A stretch of DNA of 11,725 nt, taken from positions 1-11,725 of the forward strand of contig CACZPT010000064.1 of assembly GCA_902783085.1 (NCBI GenBank), in the 5' to 3' direction. Positions 8,201 to 11,725 of the stretch are shown piece by piece. The translations under genes and the position numbers were made by a program. The notes under the pieces are model-generated. The model did no database searches. It was given only the letters and a program-made list of their open reading frames with translations, and had not been told where the DNA came from. Source of the DNA: an uncultured Methanobrevibacter sp. (lineage in GTDB: Archaea > Methanobacteriota > Methanobacteria > Methanobacteriales > Methanobacteriaceae). Position 1 is the stretch's first letter, and every line of letters begins with the position of its first letter.

Positions 8201-11200
8201 TAATTCAATTTTAGACCATAAGGGTTATACTAGACCTCTTATTAATTTATATGATATTCTAAGTTCTATTATAGGAGATTGGGATAGAAGCGGTTTTGTT
8301 TCAAATTCACATGCAAAATATTATGATATGGTTGATATAGGAACTGAATCTGGTGGAGCTATGTATTTAAATAATATTTCTAATGTATTTATAGATGGAA
8401 ATACATTCTCTAGAAATAATGCTACTCATGGTGGTTCAATAGCTATTGTTTCATGTGGTGATGTATTGATTAATAGTTCTAATAGGTTTGATGCACATAT
8501 TGTTTCAGGATATGGTGGTGTAATATATTCAAATCATGTTAAGAATCTTATAATTTGTGGTTATGAAAGTAAACTCATTAATTTCACTAATAATAAGGCT
8601 AACTATGGTGGTGCAATATATGTTAATAGCACTAATTTAACAATTAGTCATGCAGTGTTTGATAAAAATACTGCTACTGATGGTGGTGCTATTTATATTA
8701 ATAGTACTTCTAAAAACCCATTATTTATGGATGTGATTGTTTATAATAATTATGCGGTTTTAAATGGTGGTGCAATATTTGCAAATAATGTGGGTAATGT
8801 AACTCTTAAGGGTAATAGGAATAAATTTAAGAATAATGTTGCTATTTATGGTGGTACGTTCTTTATTAATGCATCTGATAATTTAAACATATATAATGCT
8901 TCATTTGATGATGGTAAAGCTAATTATGGTGGTATAATTTTCATTAATGAAACTAATAATGCTACAATTATCAATTCTAACTTCACAAATAATGTTGTTC
9001 AATTTGAGGGTGGTGCTATTTATGTTAATCAAACTGATAGTTTAATTATTGAAAATAGTAGTTTCACTAAAAATCAAGCTGTATATGGTGGTGCTATTTA
9101 TTTAAATGATCCTAATTTAAACATGACTAATGGTACATTCATCCAAAATAATGCTAGTTATGGTGGTGCTATTTTCTTTAACGATCCAGATAGTGTAAAC
9201 ATAGTTGAAGATTCTAATTTCACTAAAAATCAAGCTATATATGGTGGTGCTATTTATGTTAATCAAACATATAGTTTGAATATTACTAATTCATCATTCA
9301 GTTATAATAATGCTAGTTATGGTGGTGCTATTTTCTTCAATGATTCTAATTGTGTAAATCTGATTAATGATAGTAATTTCACTAAAAATATTGCTAATAT
9401 TGGTGGTGCTATTTATGTTAATCAAACAAATAGTTTGAATATTACTAATTCATCATTTAAAGAGAATAATGCATCTATTGCAGGTGCAATTTATATTAAT
9501 ACTGCTGGTGTTTCAATTTATAATTCAACATTTGAAGATGATATTGCTACTAGTTTAGCTAGTGAAATTTATGTTGGTGGTATTAATACAATTGTTGATG
9601 GTTGTAATTTTACTAAAAACAATGTTAATGTTACATCTATTTATTGGAATTCTACTGGAGGTATTGTAAATAATTCATATTTCAATACTACTCAAAATGT
9701 TACACAAGGTAATGCATTATATTGGATTGGTGATAATGGTGTTGTAGATGGTTCTACATTTTTATCTCCTGAAAATAATAATACTAATATGATTTATTGG
9801 ACTGGTGCTAATGGTATTATTAATAATTCAACATTTGAAGGATTTAATCATATCTATGTTAATAAAACTAATATGAACATTACTAAAAATAGAGGTATTG
9901 GTTTAAATGTTAATGATACTAGTGTTTATTCAGTTTATAATGATAATGGTACAATATATTTAAAAGGCAATAAATTTAATAATACTATCTATAACTTTAA
10001 TGCAACAATTACTTCTGATACTTATGTATATGCAATTAATAATAAAACATATAAAGTAGAGAATAATACTTTCATGTTATTCTCATCAATATATGATGAT
10101 AATAATAATACCATTATATCTAATACTTTACAACTTATTAATGTAACTGGTATTGATGAAACTTTGCATAATACTACATTTAATAGTACTAATAATTATT
10201 ATAATTTAACTAATATTACTACTGGTAGACATCCTATTAGAGCTATTGATAATAATTTAATTAAAGCACATTATTATCCGGGATTATTATTAAATGTGGG
10301 TACAGGTATTATTGAACTTAACATTACACAAGTTAATGAAGGTGAAATAGTTATTATTAATGCAACTATATCTTCAAAAGACTTTAATGTTAGTGATGGT
10401 TATATTATGTTTGATATAAACAATGAATATTATTATGTTTATATAGCTAATAATTCATTCTATTTAGATCATAGTAAATTAAGTACTAATAATATTACTA
10501 TTAATGGTACTTTAGTTAATAATACTGCTATCTTAACATTGTATCATATTAAAAATGGTGTTTATAATATTATAGCTATGTATAGTAATGAAAGTAAAAA
10601 TATTACTGAAGGTATAGGTAGCTTTATTGTGAATAAATATAATACTAATATGACAATTAATACTACTAATATTACTGTGTATCAAAATGCAACTATTAAT
10701 GTTACTATTAGTAATGCAACGTTTAATACTACATTTGCTAATGCAACAGGTATTGTATACATATACATTGATAATATATATATGGGTAATATCACATTTG
10801 ATGGTACAAACATTACGCAATCAATAAACATTACTGATTTAAGTGCAGGTTTACATTATATTGTTGCAGTTTATAGTGGAGATAATTATTATGAAATTGT
10901 AACTAATAGTACTACAATATTCGTGTATAAACTAGAAAGTCCAATTACTATTAAAAATGAAACAGAATTTATTGTAAGCGAAAATGCAACAATTAATATT
11001 ACTGTAGGTAACAATGCTACAGGAAATATTACTATTCTTGTAAATGGTATTGAATATATTGTGGAACTTGATGAAAACTCAACTGCTAAGTTAAATATAA
11101 CTAATTTAACTAATCAAATTTATAATATTAAAGTAATCTATAATGGAAGCGAATACAATTTAGTAAATTCAACAAATATAACATATGTTCCAGTTAAAAA

Positions 11201-11725
11201 AGAATCAGAAGTTAATGTAACAGCAACTGTTATGATTTATAATAATACTTCCATTATAACAGTTGAACTTCCTATTAATCAAACAGGATTTGTTACAATA
11301 ACTATTCCAGATTTAAATATTAATTTAACTGCTAAAATCGTAAATGGTATGGCAGTCTTTAATATAAGTGGAAAATATGATGTAGGAAATTACACAATTA
11401 ATGTAACATATCTTGGAGATGATGTCTTTAAACCAAGTATTAATACTACTAATCTAACAGTAATTCCAGCTAATTTAACAGCTGAAGTTATTGCTCAAAA
11501 TGTAACTGTAAAAGATAATGTTTCATTTATTGTAGATATTATTGATGACTTTAAAGGAAAAGTAAATATCAGTATTAATAATGTATCATATTATAATGCT
11601 AGTGTAAAATCATTAATCACTATTTTAAATAATTTACCTGCAGGTAATTATACTGCTCTTGTAAATTTCTATGGTGATGATAATTATAATAATAAAACTT
11701 TGAAAGTTAATTTCACTGTTTTAAG
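2184..11725 (+). CDS. Giant secreted adhesin-like protein (3' end outside window)
   Basis: The frame stays open for 3180 full codons and runs off the right edge. Residues 1-24 form a signal peptide with a long hydrophobic core, ending SVSA before MDNN. Three parallel beta-helix blocks follow (about 74-373, 496-1273 and 1439-2630). Each opens with a similar cap and is followed by a non-repetitive segment (374-495, 1274-1438, 2631-2709). Block three consists of about 29 rungs reading GGAIY/F with F-x2-N, the chlamydial polymorphic-membrane-protein type of repeat. From 2710 onward there are at least five Ig-like domains ending in patterns like YSGDNYY or YGDDNYN. Asn and Thr dominate and N-x-S/T sequons are very dense, so the protein is probably N-glycosylated. 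Such adhesin-like proteins are common in Methanosphaera and Methanobrevibacter, where they are thought to mediate attachment to other cells or surfaces; the ligand is unknown. The anchor (membrane segment or pseudomurein-binding repeats) is not seen and should lie beyond the edge. It appears to be a single-gene unit with its own RBS. The role is family inference; the architecture is read directly. Confidence 0.93.
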   Translation, partial: MNVKYELIVILILCLLISIGSVSAMDNNEMQCELGSIDSSSVNSTDYVLSVDESVNFNETSSNENSEILGEPSGTFSELKGLLENPSSNIITLNRDYIFSSGDTEGRIVINDNDLTIDGDNHIIDAQSQTSIFEINGKNVIFKNIIIKNGYALDPDYEPVFGAAIMWFGENGVIDNCRFVNNTLQGKMDYSRGGAVYWKGKNATVKDSIFENNHVYTYGHAGAIYFHGACRIVSVTGSKFINNTAYHSGGAIFIQDTNTIIDGCEFIRNSADAAKGGAVYYTNVIEKKVLITNSIFNYNTADAKEANLGGAIFADKSENSTISFCQFSGVNPIYISNFTDVGFVNVSGNVENTQLSKSHIIYNAGRIWLENNNFKTTIYNTKLILSHVVSEVYDPSSTKSGKYYTWNAWDKFLYRVYIFDDNTASQNIKNEIVNKEITILDTKEGFLEADNNFTYTDYYYDYMWFVGVHNISVIWDTNYFANMTNNTNIYRVSGSYAHLQYLNYHYDEAWDYKDGDNIILEGQISFNPDFDLNNDKYIIDDYDVEISAPIKGSLWKEGKQVTINGKNKAKGIEIYYHNVYIDNLRFSNCFGNDSYSGVSISNYRNNNITINNCYFEGSKYNSSHDFGAYHSYHNYLDLFDGLYIYSDGNDVSVTNCIFRGTSDENASDIYFKGNNFKFINNTVYGYYARTGGCAIMGGARSSHVLFENNTFEDFMKYGVVLNEIDGIIIRNMSVYNIIDYSILTIYDSENIYINNITINADRENYYRNHASSYTYTTIPESLVIIGLHRGGTLKNLTIANSEFYNSWTTSLYIKSGALGYNSREHDIHVNISNIYCHDNNRIRPHIGSTLADLNFTLGDPDVYLPAGSTSYMNNSRFERINNGVAVWAVGALTVNNCLFKDNVGSFYQTGLKCQETHTTDAGEVLEYDALWWYGENGAAIATSNYLAVYNSTFINNNNPYASSLEETNPWNSEKVDISSLTGGGGAIAYRPYTTWGKWPTPNNKLKPGSGDYQEINTPNCEYYGNPSDGWWGIIDNCTFIDNKAKNGGAVQILTSSNKVVIINNSNFTNNKAVITEDNSFDYLDTVNASQLNHIDNRAAGFGGAIFVSGHDTSGTIIENSTFDKNDAYNAGAAIGSHVYVSRDGAFLNIVVSNFTNNTVDYRFSPFSFEANPMIYREVIHDCLPYTNITNNTFNNDGLSQMTIKSSRNVYVKNNIEINNRTKLANEKTFQSINAVYSAVLIDGYTIFDNNSFNNTILFVENPAENGHSFASPVHITYMDGRDHYYDNETIYNLRLWATIVDDNNNILVTDSGFLFADDYRHIQLHNPIWTSVDYPTLVNISEEGCAWNYTHSYITIPEYYNPDITPIYKYDNETFLRKAIAAVPQVPDIDGPIIRYIYEYWNWREYYSGSTRYDTGLYNHIHDFLNFTQTKGRLITAIYSYTYLQHLIEDFNSTKAGNHTLYVTKNITFIPEFDIEPGTDYYGKINFTYGVYINNSDVWEINGMGSWISGQNQARLFTVINSNITFTDWIMKNGNVTNLTNDNGGGIYAYNSTIRAKAVRFDNNNATLGGALYLDQSNISFERYFIIVHHEWSAYNDPYDEEVTIDSHLNFNNATLGGAIYSVNSNISCSDLNIQLNNNTANSGGAIYLENSTFFSMNTGVNFNNNVANVSGGAIYMENSNIIVNGNGGFYFNNNFANITGGAIFVNNSNINSTCDFHLNGNKAINGSGIYAMGNLTNITGSFYLNNNYINCTAGGGLYAKNVNKLILNIYSSYNFASKYGSTLYIENTKYLGGVLDDIMQTDTPIGGAIYLNNVTNANISRISIYDDYSSAEDRWANRLNQSGAIFINNSNVTIMKGNFGRTPSTGNGIGEMVSGYGGAIYCLNSNLTVSNSQFFSCAWKYGGGIYSINSSLILNNNIFGKELPADYWPTYMYYTIYEYYGMFAVLNGGAIYGVNMTNVLINNSQFLTCFCLGDGGAIYLSNVTDFKVIGSTFNANIAGQKDIVRNSILDHKGYTRPLINLYDILSSIIGDWDRSGFVSNSHAKYYDMVDIGTESGGAMYLNNISNVFIDGNTFSRNNATHGGSIAIVSCGDVLINSSNRFDAHIVSGYGGVIYSNHVKNLIICGYESKLINFTNNKANYGGAIYVNSTNLTISHAVFDKNTATDGGAIYINSTSKNPLFMDVIVYNNYAVLNGGAIFANNVGNVTLKGNRNKFKNNVAIYGGTFFINASDNLNIYNASFDDGKANYGGIIFINETNNATIINSNFTNNVVQFEGGAIYVNQTDSLIIENSSFTKNQAVYGGAIYLNDPNLNMTNGTFIQNNASYGGAIFFNDPDSVNIVEDSNFTKNQAIYGGAIYVNQTYSLNITNSSFSYNNASYGGAIFFNDSNCVNLINDSNFTKNIANIGGAIYVNQTNSLNITNSSFKENNASIAGAIYINTAGVSIYNSTFEDDIATSLASEIYVGGINTIVDGCNFTKNNVNVTSIYWNSTGGIVNNSYFNTTQNVTQGNALYWIGDNGVVDGSTFLSPENNNTNMIYWTGANGIINNSTFEGFNHIYVNKTNMNITKNRGIGLNVNDTSVYSVYNDNGTIYLKGNKFNNTIYNFNATITSDTYVYAINNKTYKVENNTFMLFSSIYDDNNNTIISNTLQLINVTGIDETLHNTTFNSTNNYYNLTNITTGRHPIRAIDNNLIKAHYYPGLLLNVGTGIIELNITQVNEGEIVIINATISSKDFNVSDGYIMFDINNEYYYVYIANNSFYLDHSKLSTNNITINGTLVNNTAILTLYHIKNGVYNIIAMYSNESKNITEGIGSFIVNKYNTNMTINTTNITVYQNATINVTISNATFNTTFANATGIVYIYIDNIYMGNITFDGTNITQSINITDLSAGLHYIVAVYSGDNYYEIVTNSTTIFVYKLESPITIKNETEFIVSENATINITVGNNATGNITILVNGIEYIVELDENSTAKLNITNLTNQIYNIKVIYNGSEYNLVNSTNITYVPVKKESEVNVTATVMIYNNTSIITVELPINQTGFVTITIPDLNINLTAKIVNGMAVFNISGKYDVGNYTINVTYLGDDVFKPSINTTNLTVIPANLTAEVIAQNVTVKDNVSFIVDIIDDFKGKVNISINNVSYYNASVKSLITILNNLPAGNYTALVNFYGDDNYNNKTLKVNFTVL
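2403..3302 (+). other. Beta-helix block 1 with N-terminal cap
   Basis: Residues 74-125 form a cap (GTFSELKGLLENPSS, then IITLNRDYIF and LTIDGDNHIID) that resembles the start of right-handed beta-helix domains. Residues 126-373 hold about six rungs with GAAIMW, GGAVYW, AGAIYF, GGAIFI, GGAVYY and GGAIFA, each paired with an F-x2-N or F-x3-N element. This is the first of three such blocks in the protein. Confidence 0.7.
3303..3668 (+). other. Aromatic-rich linker domain 1
   Basis: Residues 374-495 lack the GGA/F-x2-N rhythm and are rich in Tyr, Trp and Phe (for example TDYYYDYMWF). The string VYIFDDNTAS resembles ATIVDDNNN in linker 2 and SSIYDDNNNTI in the segment after block 3. It is probably a small beta-sandwich or spacer; I do not recognise a named family. 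Confidence 0.5.
3669..6002 (+). other. Beta-helix block 2 with N-terminal cap
   Basis: The cap (residues 496-566) reads YAHLQYLNYHYDEAW, then IILEGQISFNPDFD and VTINGKNK. The helix that follows is irregular. Its first half uses rungs such as ITINNCYFEG and VSVTNCIFRG without GGA. Its second half regains GGA motifs (GGGGAIAY, GGAVQI, GGAIFV at about residues 990-1110). Several loops are long and contain Trp and Pro (around residues 1000-1035), unlike the compact rungs of block 3. Confidence 0.6.
6003..6497 (+). other. Aromatic-rich linker domain 2
   Basis: Residues 1274-1438 break the repeat pattern and are dense in Tyr, Trp, His and Pro (for example YEYWNWREYYSGS). The opening HITYMDGRDHYYDN and LRLWATIVDDNNN match the position and part of the text of linker 1. 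This segment immediately precedes the third cap. Confidence 0.5.
9009..9482 (+). repeat. Near-identical tandem rung repeats (about 78-81 bp each)
   Basis: GGTGGTGCTATT recurs at 9009, 9087, 9162, 9243, 9321 and 9402, with a diverged copy (GGTGCAATT) at 9483. Spacing is 78, 75, 81, 78, 81 and 81 bp. Two rung types alternate (GGAIYVNQT...SL and GGAIFFND or GGAIYLND), giving a higher-order unit. The segments 9150-9308 and 9309-9467 are two copies of a 159-bp double rung, each starting AATGCTAGTTATGGTGGTGC. All spacings are multiples of three, so copy-number change keeps the frame. Confidence 0.85.
9642..9836 (+). repeat. Three YW-x-G-NG type rungs at the C-terminal end of the helix
   Basis: Three successive rungs carry IYWNSTGGIVNNSYF, LYWIGDNGVVDGSTF and IYWTGANGIINNSTF, with the Trp codons at 9645, 9723 and 9798 (78 and 75 bp apart). 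They replace the GGAIY turn used upstream. A similar form, IMWFGENGVIDNCRF, occurs in the first rung of block 1. Confidence 0.7.
10074..10310 (+). other. Non-repetitive segment between beta-helix 3 and the Ig-like array
   Basis: Residues 2631-2709 contain FSSIYDDNNNTIISNTLQL and a later HPIRAIDNNLIKAHYYPG. The DDNNN turn echoes those in the two earlier linkers, so this may be a shorter version of the same domain that closes each helix. No named family is recognised. Confidence 0.45.
10311..11725 (+). repeat. Array of at least five Ig-like domains (truncated)
   Basis: Domain limits by eye are residues 2710-2817, 2818-2916, 2918-3004, 3005-3095 and 3096-3180. Most close with a Y/F-x-G-D/S-x-Y-like strand followed by a Thr/Val-rich final strand: AVYSGDNYYE, VIYNGSEYNL, VTYLGDDVFK, VNFYGDDNYN; the first ends AMYSNESKN. 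This resembles bacterial Ig-like repeat domains found as stalks in adhesins. Sequons such as NIT, NAT and NTT are dense. No Cys is seen, so stability does not depend on disulfides. The fifth domain ends at the window edge and more may follow. Confidence 0.75.

Larger units (their letters stand above)
6498..10073 (+). repeat. Beta-helix block 3: long array of Pmp-like rungs
   Basis: The cap at residues 1439-1505 contains YSYTYLQHLIEDF, then LYVTKNITFIPEFD and WEINGMGSW. From residue 1544 about 29 rungs follow, counted by eye, with cores such as GGAIYLEN, GGAIFVNN and GGAIFFND. Most rungs carry an F-x2-N or similar element between the Gly-Gly turns. Rungs near the C-terminal end (from 9009) are 25-27 residues long and close to each other in DNA sequence; earlier rungs are more variable and carry loops, the largest around residues 2010-2050. 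The expected fold is a right-handed solenoid well over 100 residues in circuit count; this is structural inference. Confidence 0.8.

Noticed and set aside
9009..9482. CRISPR array suggested by regular spacing of GGTGGTGCTATT
   Set aside because: The repeats are in frame within a coding sequence, intervening parts are also similar to each other, and the repeat is a protein motif (GGAI).
10533..10820. 95-residue minus-strand frame with many Cys and Ile
   Set aside because: Antisense to the Ig-like array; the composition is the complement of Asn/Thr/Ile codons and no start signal is seen.

Overview
The window most likely comes from a gut methanogenic archaeon of the Methanobacteriales, with Methanosphaera the best guess and Methanobrevibacter the main alternative. 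The evidence is very high A+T, an archaeal-style RBS (GAGGT), a giant Asn/Thr-rich secreted protein of the 'adhesin-like protein' type typical of these methanogens, and a relic transposase resembling those I remember from Methanosphaera. This assignment is inference; no taxonomic marker gene is present.

Layout: 1-113 holds nothing I can support. 114-1890 is a decayed insertion sequence of about 1.78 kb. Its terminal inverted repeats are still nearly perfect (20 of 21 positions), but its single DDE transposase gene (379-1848) is destroyed by many in-frame stops and several frameshifts. 1891-2183 is an A+T-rich intergenic leader with weak candidate promoter elements, a 14-bp perfect palindrome and a clear RBS. 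From 2184 to the right edge runs one uninterrupted reading frame of 3180 complete codons whose stop codon lies outside the window.

The giant protein begins with a signal peptide and appears to be built from three parallel beta-helix blocks. Each block starts with a similar cap module (an aromatic/Leu helix-like stretch, a strand, then an I-D/N-G turn) and is followed by a non-repetitive segment: aromatic-rich after blocks 1 and 2, shorter after block 3. The third and longest helix is a run of about 29 'GGAIY...F..N.A' rungs of the chlamydial Pmp type. Near its C-terminal end lies a DNA-level tandem duplication with a 159-bp period. A string of at least five Ig-like domains follows and is cut off by the window edge.

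Biologically this is a surface-protein locus: a secreted or wall-associated filamentous adhesin candidate, with a dead transposon directly upstream. I see no second gene, RNA gene or CRISPR array. The system is recognisable in kind, but its three-module architecture and recent internal duplication merit attention.
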